A stretch of DNA of 64,000 nt from Christiangramia forsetii KT0803. GTDB taxonomy: Bacteria; Bacteroidota; Bacteroidia; Flavobacteriales; Flavobacteriaceae. The position numbers and the translations under genes are program-made. Shown piece after piece: positions 43,310 through 51,668 of this stretch (its first letter is position 1; each line of letters starts with the position of its first letter). The DNA lies in NCBI RefSeq assembly GCF_000060345.1, contig NC_008571.1, positions 3,104,501 through 3,168,500 of the forward strand, written 5' to 3'. The notes beneath the pieces are model-generated. The model saw nothing but the letters and a program-made list of their open reading frames with translations, ran no database searches and had not been told where the DNA came from.

Positions 43310-45709
43310 ATGATTACCAATACAGAACTAGAACATAAGGGAAATTTATATCCCTCCAGATTAATATCATTTGAGCACGATCAGGACACCGTTAACTTCA
43401 TTACAAAAAACGGGGTTAGGCTTGAAATTACAGTACTTCGGGATAATATGCTGCGTATGCGGTATTCCACCAACGGAATTTTTGACCACGATTTTTCCTA
43501 TGCTGTAGATGAGAATCATCCTCATGGATTTAATCGGCTTGAGGTGGAAGAAAACGAAACCCATGTTGTCATCACCACAGAGAAGTTTCTTTGCAAAGTA
43601 GCAAAAGACGATCTTAGAGTTGGGATGTACGAACTAAATGGAAAAATAATTCTCGAAGATGAACTTGGTTTTCACTGGGAAGAAAGCTTTGAATTTGGAG
43701 GGAATTTCGTAAAAATGAGCAAATCATCAAAAGATCAGGAAAATTTCTTTGGTCTTGGTGATAAACCTACCAATTTCAATCTTAAAGGAAAACGTCTCAG
43801 TTTATGGAATACAGACCAGTATGCTTACGGGAAAGACACCAATGAACTTTATAAGGCCGTCCCTTTTTATATGGGACTTCACGGAAATCTTTCCTACGGA
43901 ATATTCTTTGACAACACCTTTAAAACGCACTTCGATTTTTGTAGTGAAAGAAGAAATGTAACCAGTTTCTGGGCAGATGGTGGAGAGATGAACTATTATT
44001 TCATCTATGGCCCGCAGATGTCTGATGTGCTTACCACCTATACAGACCTTACCGGAAAACCTGAATTACCACCCATGTGGGCATTAGGATTTCACCAGTG
44101 TAAATGGAGCTATTATCCGGAAAGTAAGGTAAAAGAGATCACTTCAAGATTTAGGGAATTGAATTTCCCATGCGACGCCATTTACCTTGATATTGATTAT
44201 ATGGATGGTTTCCGATGTTTTACATGGAACAAAGAGTTTTTTCCAGATCCAAAGCGAATGGTAAGGGAACTGGAAGAAGATGGCTTTAAAACAGTAGCTA
44301 TTATAGATCCGGGAATTAAAATCGACCTCAATTATAACATTTTTAAGGAAGCCCTGGAAAATGATTATTTCTGCCGGAGAGCTGACGGCCCTTATATGAG
44401 AGGAAAAGTATGGCCGGGTGAATGTTATTTTCCAGATTTTACTAATCCTGAAGTTCGGGAATGGTGGAGTGGATTATACCGGGAACTCATTGGAGATATT
44501 GGTGTAAAAGGGGTTTGGAATGACATGAACGAACCTGCCGTAATGGAAGTTCCGGGAAAAACTTTCCCGTTGGATGTAAGACATGATTATGACGGTCACA
44601 GATGCAGCCATCGCAAAGCCCATAATATTTATGGAATGCAAATGGCCCGGGCGACTTATGAAGGTGTCAAGAAGTTTAATTATCCAAAAAGACCTTTCAT
44701 AATTACCCGTGCGAATTATTCCGGCGGACAACGATATACTTCAACATGGACAGGAGATAATATTGCTACCTGGGAGCATTTATGGCTGGCGAACATTCAA
44801 ATACAGAGGCTGTGCATGAGCGGAATGAGCTTTTCAGGATCTGATATTGGTGGTTTTGCCGAACAACCTTCCGGAGAACTTTATACCAGGTGGTTGCAAT
44901 TAGGTGTTTTTCATCCATTCTGCAGGGTTCACTCTTCAGGAGACCACGGAGAACAGGAACCATGGTTCTTTGGAGAAGAAGTCCTTGATATTTCAAGGAA
45001 ATTTGTAGAATTAAGATACCAGCTTTTACCATATCTCTATACGGCATTTTATAAATACATACAAGAAGGATCGCCAATTCTAAAACCACTGGTATATTTT
45101 GACCAGGAAGATGTTCAAACTCATTACAGATCTGATGAGTTTATCTTCGGAAATCAGATGCTGGTTTGTCCTATTCAGGAACCAAATGTTCAGGGAAGAA
45201 GAATGTATATTCCCCGCGGAAAATGGTACAACTTCTGGAATGACAAGTTAGTTACCGGAGGCAAGGAAATGTGGGTAGATGCACCTTTGGAGATCATTCC
45301 TATATATATTAAAGAAGGATCTGTAATTCCTAAATATCCCGTTCAGCAATATGTTGATGAACTCGATATTGAAGAAATAAGTCTCGATATTTATTATAAA
45401 CTGGGTAAAGAAAGTTCAGAATTTTACGAAGATGCACATGATGGTTATGAATATCGCCAAAATATTTACAGCCTGCGTACCTTTAAACTTACGGGTAGAG
45501 AGGATACAGTAGTTGTGCAGCAGCATAAAAGCGGAAGATATTCAGCCCCCTACACCAGATTTAAACTGAAATTTCATGGATTGCCTTTTGAGATCAAAAA
45601 AGTGATCTATGAGAATGAAAAAATATCTTTAGAACAACTTCAGTATAATGCTGAAGAAAAATCTATCATAATTGATAAGGAATTCAGTGATATCCAACTA
45701 GTAGGATAA
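43310..45709 (+). CDS. GH31-family alpha-glucosidase
   Basis: Glycoside hydrolase family 31, most likely an alpha-glucosidase acting on maltose-type or glycogen-derived oligosaccharides. No signal peptide is visible, so it should be cytosolic, in keeping with glycogen metabolism. The catalytic nucleophile is in GVWNDMNEPAV near residue 403-412. The acid/base aspartate is in TWTGDN near residue 480, followed by SGSDIGGF near residue 508. N-terminal galactose-mutarotase-like and C-terminal beta-domains flank the barrel, and 799 residues is normal. It follows glgB by 63 bases, so the two are probably one transcript. Confidence 0.93.
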   Translation: MITNTELEHKGNLYPSRLISFEHDQDTVNFITKNGVRLEITVLRDNMLRMRYSTNGIFDHDFSYAVDENHPHGFNRLEVEENETHVVITTEKFLCKVAKDDLRVGMYELNGKIILEDELGFHWEESFEFGGNFVKMSKSSKDQENFFGLGDKPTNFNLKGKRLSLWNTDQYAYGKDTNELYKAVPFYMGLHGNLSYGIFFDNTFKTHFDFCSERRNVTSFWADGGEMNYYFIYGPQMSDVLTTYTDLTGKPELPPMWALGFHQCKWSYYPESKVKEITSRFRELNFPCDAIYLDIDYMDGFRCFTWNKEFFPDPKRMVRELEEDGFKTVAIIDPGIKIDLNYNIFKEALENDYFCRRADGPYMRGKVWPGECYFPDFTNPEVREWWSGLYRELIGDIGVKGVWNDMNEPAVMEVPGKTFPLDVRHDYDGHRCSHRKAHNIYGMQMARATYEGVKKFNYPKRPFIITRANYSGGQRYTSTWTGDNIATWEHLWLANIQIQRLCMSGMSFSGSDIGGFAEQPSGELYTRWLQLGVFHPFCRVHSSGDHGEQEPWFFGEEVLDISRKFVELRYQLLPYLYTAFYKYIQEGSPILKPLVYFDQEDVQTHYRSDEFIFGNQMLVCPIQEPNVQGRRMYIPRGKWYNFWNDKLVTGGKEMWVDAPLEIIPIYIKEGSVIPKYPVQQYVDELDIEEISLDIYYKLGKESSEFYEDAHDGYEYRQNIYSLRTFKLTGREDTVVVQQHKSGRYSAPYTRFKLKFHGLPFEIKKVIYENEKISLEQLQYNAEEKSIIIDKEFSDIQLVG

Positions 45710-45727
45710 ATCAGTAAGGCAAAAATT

Positions 45728-45866
45728 TAAAAGAGGTTGTGTAAAAACTCCCGTTTTCGTCAAGCTGAATTTGTTTCAGCTTCTAATTGTTTTTGATTTT
45801 CAATTATTTAAGATCCTAAACTGAATTCAGAATGACGTTTTTCAGCTTTTTACACTACCTCTTTTA
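45728..45866. repeat. 139-base inverted-repeat element (MITE-like)
   Basis: Terminal inverted repeats of 20 bases (TAAAAGAGGTTGTGTAAAAA at 45728-45747, its reverse complement with one mismatch at 45847-45866). The inside is also an imperfect palindrome: CGTCAAGCTGAATTTGTTTC on the left and, reversed, CGTCATTCTGAATTCAGTTT on the right. It has no coding capacity. It sits between two convergent genes, where a long hairpin could end transcription from both sides. Confidence 0.75.
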
Positions 45867-45884
45867 ATATTTGTATTAAGTATA

Positions 45885-48800
45885 TTAGATAGGCTTATTT
45901 TCTACCGAATCTGCTAAGCTGTAGCCGTAAAATTTCTCAAAAGAACTATAAAATATCTTAGGACTTGAAAAGCCGGATTTATAAGCTACCTCCATTATAT
46001 TCATATCGGTATGCTGCATGAGGTCCCTGGCATATTTAAGCTTGGTGAACTCCATGAAATCCTGGGGAGAAAGATTTACTAAACTCTTTAACTTCATAAA
46101 TAGCGTATTGCTGGATAATCCCAAGGCTGCACTGAGGTCATGAACCGAAAAATTCTCGTTCCTTATATTTTGTACCACCACATCATTAAGATTTGTTATG
46201 AATTTTTCATCAACTTCGCTTCTAAACTTAACCTCACCTCCTTCTGCATGAAATTTTATATAAGAGTTTCTTAAATCTTTTTGCCATATCAGGATCTTAG
46301 TAATCTTTGCAAGTAGAAGATTCACATCTATTGGCTTTTGAACCAATTCAGTCATATCTTCTAATTGATTATCGTCAAATACCTGGTTCTCATCAACCAC
46401 CAAAAAGATATTGATATGGTTTAGACCAATATTTCTCTTAAGCATTTTTGCCAGCTGAAAGACATTTATATCCGGTAGAACTGTTGCTGAAATTACAATA
46501 TCGGGAAATATCATTCCCGCTTTTTCAATCCCTTCTTCTGCATTTCCAGCCTGATAGATTTGGCAATATTTACCAATACTGTTTACCAGTAAATTCCGTG
46601 TCTCTGTATCATTTTCTATGATCAGGATTTTGCCTTCACTAAGATTCGTAATCTCTGCAGGGAACTCTGTTTTTTCCGAGGTTTTGGCTTTTTCAGCTTT
46701 AAATATAGCCGCTGCCCTCTCCGGTACTTTTCGATAAGCTTCTTTCTTATTCTTAAGAACCGCCGTAAAAGTTGAACCCTCATTCTTTTCGGTTTCATAA
46801 CTAAAACTTCCGCCTGCTTTAACAATTAGATCCTGTGCTGTAAGAATATATCTTAAACCGCTCTTATCTCGGAATTTCATTTTAGGGTTCAATGATTTTT
46901 TCTTTTCAAGAATCTTAATATCATACTCGGGAATTCCCCTTCCATTATCGGTTATTTGCAATTTAAGATCTCCACCACTGGTTTGAATTATATTTACGAT
47001 AAGCTTCCCTTCTTTAAATGAATAGCCGGCACTTCCTGATATAAGGCTGAAAAAAATCTTATCCAGCATTTCTATACTATAATAGAAATCTGAATCTTCC
47101 CATTGATTATTCATGATCATTTCCAGGTTCTTAGTTTTATAAACCGGCTCAATCTCCTTAACCATCTGCGGCAGATGAGCTTTGAAATTGATCTTTGAAA
47201 TCTCATAAACAGATTCCTGGTAGTTGAAATTAAGAATCTGATTAAAGAGTTCATCGATCCTTGCCGCATAACGCTGAAGATCTTCGGTATTTCCTGTTTC
47301 AGTAGAAGACGATATTTTGCTTAAAGATTGTACCGCACTTTCTACGGGTTTCTTAAATTCTTTTTGAAGCTGATCTCTTAGTGCTGCTTTAGCCAACAGA
47401 TCGGCGTTTTTAGAACGACTTACGAATACAAATACAAAGATCGCAATCATTGACAGCACACTAATCCCCATAAATAGATACACACTGCTTATAGTCCCTC
47501 CCACTGCGCTTACATTCACTTTGAGTTCTCTCGGTCTGGTCCAGGCGGCATCACCAAGTTTTGCACGGACTTTAAAAGTGTAATTCCCGGGAGCAAGATT
47601 TGAATAGCTTGCAGTGTTCACTTGTGAAGGTTTACTCCATTCATCATCCAAACCTTCCATTTTCCAGGAATATAAAATAGAATCTGTCGCAAGATGTGAG
47701 ATTCCGGAAAATTCAATTTTAAAACCTTTTGCTTCATCAAGACTTACCCGGTCTTTTCCTGCCAGTTGGATATTTGCCTTTTTCTCATCTTTTTCTGCAG
47801 GCAATATCATTTTTTTAAATTCCAGTCTCGGCTTAAATTCCTGTTGCGCCAACATCGTTTTCGATTTAAAGACATTAACACCCTTAGAACTTCCTATTAC
47901 CAATGTCCCGTTTTGAAGCTTTGTAATATCTGAAGCAAGTTCATTCGTGGTTAATCCGTTTAATTCTGAAAATACTTTTATAGATTCCTCATTGGGATCA
48001 TAAAAACTCAATCCCTTATCTGAAGCCAGCCATAATCCATCATTAAAATCACCTTCAATAGCTGTAATATTATTTGAGGGCAATCCAGATTCCTGGTCCA
48101 GTACTTTCAATTGTTCCGCTTCAAAATCATAGATCAACAAGCCAGTACCTTCAGTCGCTAATAGTCCGAGACCTTCTCGCGTTATGTTTAAACCGTTTAT
48201 GGAATAGTATAATAGATCGTTATTCGCTGTTAGAGCATCCAAATCTGTAATTCTACCCGAGTACGGATCTAAAGAATGCACCCTGGATTTCGTAGCAAGG
48301 ATCATCTTTTTAGGCCCTAGCTCGGCAATAGCTTTTACTCCCTTTACTGGATATGTTTTTATTTCATTATTTGGCTTAATCATACTTAGATGCCCATCTT
48401 CTCCCCCTATCCAAACATTCTTTTTCGCATCTACAAAAAGAGAACTAGCCGACTGGATCTTTATTTTATAAAGCGCATCTATAGAATAATGGGCGCGCAG
48501 CAACGTATTGATATTGATCTTATAAACGCCATCATCTGCCGTGGCAACCCATAAATGTTCGTCAATTGAAACCAGATCTGTAATATTATCTGGCTTACTC
48601 ATTTGTCGGTTATAATTGAGGTTTTTAATATGTCTCCAACGGTTGGTCTCCGGATTCCATATACTTAAGCCCTTTCCCGTTCCAAACCAGACGTTTCCTT
48701 TAGAATCGGTTTCTGAAGCGGTTATAAAATCATCTGACAGACTGGAATATTTTGTCGGATCATTTTTAAGCTTATCTACTCCAAAACCTGAAACATTCTG

Positions 48801-49748
48801 GAGATACAGCCCTTCTTTAGCCACGATCCATAGCAGATTTTGATCATTAAGATGCGTTGCATAAACATTATCTGGATAGCCATGACCAGCATCATTTACC
48901 AGATTTAGATTTTTATCCAAACGGAAAATTCCTGAACCGTTTGTAGATACTATTATTTTATCATCAAATTTTTCGAGATCTGTAATCTCTTCCCGGGAGA
49001 GGGTATATGGAAGGGAGTATATTTTCTGAACATTCTTTAATTCTGAATCTGCTTTAAACAAACCTCCGGATTTCGTTCCGAAGATTATCATATTCTCCAA
49101 TGAAATAGCACTCGTGATATTCAGGTTCTGATAATAACCCATATCAATCTTATTGAATTTACCGGAACGTAAATTAATCGTAAGGACTCCATTGGGGCCG
49201 GCAAAAACAATATTATTATTGAATAATACAATATCTGAAGCTATTGTATTCTCTGAAATAAACCGTGATATTCCAAAATCGGTTTTATCAGAATCGATAT
49301 TCAGTTTAAAAATACCGTTCTCTGCAGCGATCCAAAGTTGCTGCCCTGGATCTTCTTTCATGGCATACACCTTCCCGGTGATAGTACTTACAAGACGAAA
49401 TTCATCATTTTCAGGATAAAATATTGCCAAACCATTTGTTCCGGAAAGCCAAATTTTATTCTTGCTATCGGTATAGGTTGCAATAAAGCCGTCACCAATC
49501 TCTCGTGGAACTCCCCTAAATTTATTATAATCCCGTACTTCAATAGAGTTATACTGCATCACCTTTACAGGAGTGGTAATCCAAAGATTATCTCCGGAAT
49601 CCTGCTGGATGTGTACCTTCTCGGCTTTAATAAATGGCTGAATTGCCTTAACTCTTTGAACTGAATTTTTATTCTGCCCGATGGTTTTACCGGTAACTCC
49701 CAAAATGATACATAGGAAAAGCAGAATTCTCAATTTAAAATGCCCCAA
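45885..49748 (-). CDS. propeller-type hybrid sensor/regulator with degenerate kinase and receiver
   Basis: A 1287-residue one-piece regulator. Signal peptide 1-24, then two-component propeller repeats to about 680 (for example NGLAIFYPEND, WFGTGKGLSIWNPE), a Y_Y_Y domain (about 685-745), a membrane helix (about 753-775), kinase-like region (about 785-1010), receiver-like domain (about 1035-1150) and an AraC-type HTH (about 1195-1283). The layout is that of hybrid two-component systems that control glycan use. The phosphotransfer residues are gone: the HisKA helix reads KEFKKPVESA where HEFRTPL is expected, the N-box reads LISGSAGYSF with no asparagine, the G2 region reads KSGLRYIL, and the receiver reads PDIVISATVLPD where the phosphorylated aspartate should be. 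It converges on glgB/GH31, but regulation of them is only a guess. Confidence 0.9.
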   Translation of the reverse strand: MGHFKLRILLFLCIILGVTGKTIGQNKNSVQRVKAIQPFIKAEKVHIQQDSGDNLWITTPVKVMQYNSIEVRDYNKFRGVPREIGDGFIATYTDSKNKIWLSGTNGLAIFYPENDEFRLVSTITGKVYAMKEDPGQQLWIAAENGIFKLNIDSDKTDFGISRFISENTIASDIVLFNNNIVFAGPNGVLTINLRSGKFNKIDMGYYQNLNITSAISLENMIIFGTKSGGLFKADSELKNVQKIYSLPYTLSREEITDLEKFDDKIIVSTNGSGIFRLDKNLNLVNDAGHGYPDNVYATHLNDQNLLWIVAKEGLYLQNVSGFGVDKLKNDPTKYSSLSDDFITASETDSKGNVWFGTGKGLSIWNPETNRWRHIKNLNYNRQMSKPDNITDLVSIDEHLWVATADDGVYKININTLLRAHYSIDALYKIKIQSASSLFVDAKKNVWIGGEDGHLSMIKPNNEIKTYPVKGVKAIAELGPKKMILATKSRVHSLDPYSGRITDLDALTANNDLLYYSINGLNITREGLGLLATEGTGLLIYDFEAEQLKVLDQESGLPSNNITAIEGDFNDGLWLASDKGLSFYDPNEESIKVFSELNGLTTNELASDITKLQNGTLVIGSSKGVNVFKSKTMLAQQEFKPRLEFKKMILPAEKDEKKANIQLAGKDRVSLDEAKGFKIEFSGISHLATDSILYSWKMEGLDDEWSKPSQVNTASYSNLAPGNYTFKVRAKLGDAAWTRPRELKVNVSAVGGTISSVYLFMGISVLSMIAIFVFVFVSRSKNADLLAKAALRDQLQKEFKKPVESAVQSLSKISSSTETGNTEDLQRYAARIDELFNQILNFNYQESVYEISKINFKAHLPQMVKEIEPVYKTKNLEMIMNNQWEDSDFYYSIEMLDKIFFSLISGSAGYSFKEGKLIVNIIQTSGGDLKLQITDNGRGIPEYDIKILEKKKSLNPKMKFRDKSGLRYILTAQDLIVKAGGSFSYETEKNEGSTFTAVLKNKKEAYRKVPERAAAIFKAEKAKTSEKTEFPAEITNLSEGKILIIENDTETRNLLVNSIGKYCQIYQAGNAEEGIEKAGMIFPDIVISATVLPDINVFQLAKMLKRNIGLNHINIFLVVDENQVFDDNQLEDMTELVQKPIDVNLLLAKITKILIWQKDLRNSYIKFHAEGGEVKFRSEVDEKFITNLNDVVVQNIRNENFSVHDLSAALGLSSNTLFMKLKSLVNLSPQDFMEFTKLKYARDLMQHTDMNIMEVAYKSGFSSPKIFYSSFEKFYGYSLADSVENKPI

Positions 49749-49951
49749 ATTTCAAGTTTTAAATGTTGAAAACTGGGAATAATTTAGGGATAATCAGAGT
49801 TATAAACCGCTGTTTTATAAAGTTTTGAGCGCCACTTATTAAGACGATATTAACAATAAAAAGAAAGAATTTTCTTACAAAAATTAGAAATTCATATTTT
49901 CGAGAAATTTTGATAATTTCCCATAAAAGGTTTAATTAAAAAAATGATTTT

Positions 49952-50590
49952 TTAGGAAATAATCTTGATACCTGATGAAGTTCCAATTCTATGAACTCCA
50001 AGATTTATATACTTCATCGCTGTTTCAGCATCTTTAATACCACCTGAAGCTTTGATCTTTATTTCTTCTCCAACTACTTTCTTCATAATTTTAATATCAT
50101 CGTAGCTCGCACCACGACTTCCAAAACCGGTAGACGTTTTTATAAAGTCTGCTCCTGCCTGCATTGCTAATTCACAGGCCTTCATAATTTCCTTTTCAGA
50201 TAAATAACAGGTTTCGATAATTACTTTAAGAACACAATTTTCGATGGCCTTTTTAATGTATAAAATCTCCCTTTGAACTTCAGCGGATTTCCCGTCTTTT
50301 AAAAACCCAATATTTATCACCATATCAATTTCATCTGCGCCATCCTGGACAGACTTTACAGCTTCAGCAATTTTTGCTTCGGTAAAGCAAGCTCCCAAAG
50401 GAAAACCAATTGTTGCTGCAATTTTCACATCAGTTTCTACCAATTCATTTTTAGCGACTTTTACTCGTGAACTATTCACGCAAACTGCATAAAACCCAAA
50501 CTTCTTCGCCTCAAAACATAATTTTTGTATCTCCTCACTTTGCGCTGTTGCTGCCAGCAAGGTGTGGTCTATGTATTTGTTGATATTCAT
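49952..50590 (-). CDS. deoC: deoxyribose-phosphate aldolase
   Basis: Class I aldolase that splits 2-deoxyribose 5-phosphate into glyceraldehyde 3-phosphate and acetaldehyde in deoxynucleoside breakdown. The Schiff-base lysine is in FIKTSTGF near residue 150, the second active-site lysine in IKASGGI near residue 180, and the aspartate in DEIDMVINIG near residue 90. At 212 residues it is the compact form. It starts 6 bases after an unknown gene, and both are probably one transcript. No other deo genes are nearby. Confidence 0.95.
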   Translation of the reverse strand: MNINKYIDHTLLAATAQSEEIQKLCFEAKKFGFYAVCVNSSRVKVAKNELVETDVKIAATIGFPLGACFTEAKIAEAVKSVQDGADEIDMVINIGFLKDGKSAEVQREILYIKKAIENCVLKVIIETCYLSEKEIMKACELAMQAGADFIKTSTGFGSRGASYDDIKIMKKVVGEEIKIKASGGIKDAETAMKYINLGVHRIGTSSGIKIIS

Positions 50591-50596
50591 ATATAA

Positions 50597-51232
50597 TTAG
50601 AAGTCCAGTTTGGTTAGCTCAATAATTCCGGTTCCCTTGGTAGTTACAGATATCCATAGATCTGCATCCCCTGCTTTTAGATTGGATAATTCCAGATTTT
50701 CGAGAGAGCCGATAAGATGAATTCCTTCTTTAGCCTCCAGTTTGTTCTCGAGCTTTTCATTTAAAGATTTTATATGCTTTTCAATATGAGGCATAAAATC
50801 AAAATTCATCTTCTTCTTAAATTTTCCGTACATCCATTTATTCAAAACGGTTTCCAATAGCTGATCTGCAATCCAATTTTTGGTTTTTCCATCTATCAGA
50901 TAATCTTTCAGGGACACCCTCTGTTGTCCTTTATCTAGATCCAGAGAAGCATGAAAAAGAATCTTTACCTGTTTATTCTTAAAAAGACTGGTTAGGGTTT
51001 GAAGGTTTATATTGAGAAGAAAATCATAAGCTTCCAGTTGGCTTTTTTCAATAGAAACATCCAGGATTTGAGCATAATTAGACTTTTCACCATTAGAATC
51101 TTCTTTACTTATAATCTCTCCAATCATTTTTGACCGTAACAATTCATCTATCACAGAATAGCCTATCTTGACAGGAAGTGTAACATCTATATTCGTATCT
51201 GAAATTCTTTCGGTATTTTCTATTTTCTCCAT
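50597..51232 (-). CDS. unknown protein co-transcribed with deoC, faintly DUF4403-like
   Basis: A 211-residue protein with no signal peptide or membrane helix. It alternates beta-strands and helices. Segments such as IDVTLPVKIGYSVIDELL near residue 15 and HLIGSLENLELSNLKAG near residue 175 faintly resemble DUF4403 proteins, which have a lipid-binding-like fold, but the match is by eye only. It ends 6 bases before deoC, so it is probably the first gene of that transcript. Confidence 0.7.
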   Translation of the reverse strand: MEKIENTERISDTNIDVTLPVKIGYSVIDELLRSKMIGEIISKEDSNGEKSNYAQILDVSIEKSQLEAYDFLLNINLQTLTSLFKNKQVKILFHASLDLDKGQQRVSLKDYLIDGKTKNWIADQLLETVLNKWMYGKFKKKMNFDFMPHIEKHIKSLNEKLENKLEAKEGIHLIGSLENLELSNLKAGDADLWISVTTKGTGIIELTKLDF

Positions 51233-51450
51233 TCTTCTCTTTTAATAAGCTTTTTAGTAAGGTAAATAAAAGATTTACATATGTAGAATTGGAAACTAAT
51301 TTTAATAGATAATTATAATTATGCCGAAAAGGAAAGACGCTTTGAATAATTATCGATGTGATAAAAAGTTTATTTCCAACCTACGCTGAAAGTCCAAATT
51401 TAATTTCCTTATTTGAATTAGTATAAAATAACCATAGACCCTAAACGAAA

Positions 51451-51472
51451 AAATACCCTGTTCCGGGTATTT
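51451..51472. terminator. perfect hairpin, possible bidirectional terminator
   Basis: AAATACCC / GGGTATTT, an 8-base-pair stem with a 6-base loop, followed by ATTTTTA on the plus strand and preceded by A-rich sequence, so it could work from either side. It lies about 200 bases from the nearest gene end. Confidence 0.5.
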
Positions 51473-51486
51473 ATTTTTATAAAGAA

Positions 51487-51522
51487 AAAGGGGCCGATCT
51501 CCCTACAACACCAAGCCCCTTT
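51487..51522 (-). terminator. hairpin with long loop, possible terminator or small RNA end
   Basis: AAAGGGGC / GCCCCTTT, an 8-base-pair GC-rich stem with a 20-base loop, followed by a T-rich tail on the minus strand. It could terminate transcripts from the amidohydrolase gene at some distance (147 bases) or be part of a small RNA. Confidence 0.45.
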
Positions 51523-51668
51523 AATTTTTAACTAAATTCTAAAACAAATATATATTTTGTAAACCGCAGTGGTTAACTCTAAAAATTTATTTATTAGCTT
51601 AATACGTTAATTAAACAAGACAACGTATTGATTATCCAGCAATTAAGCAAGCGGCTTACTATTCGTTA

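Larger units (their letters stand above)
51233..51668. other. intergenic stretch with two strong hairpins
   Basis: About 440 bases without a gene. A first hairpin (51451-51472) and a second (51487-51522) lie 14 bases apart and are described separately. The remainder is AT-rich with no promoter or repeat recognised. Confidence 0.6.
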
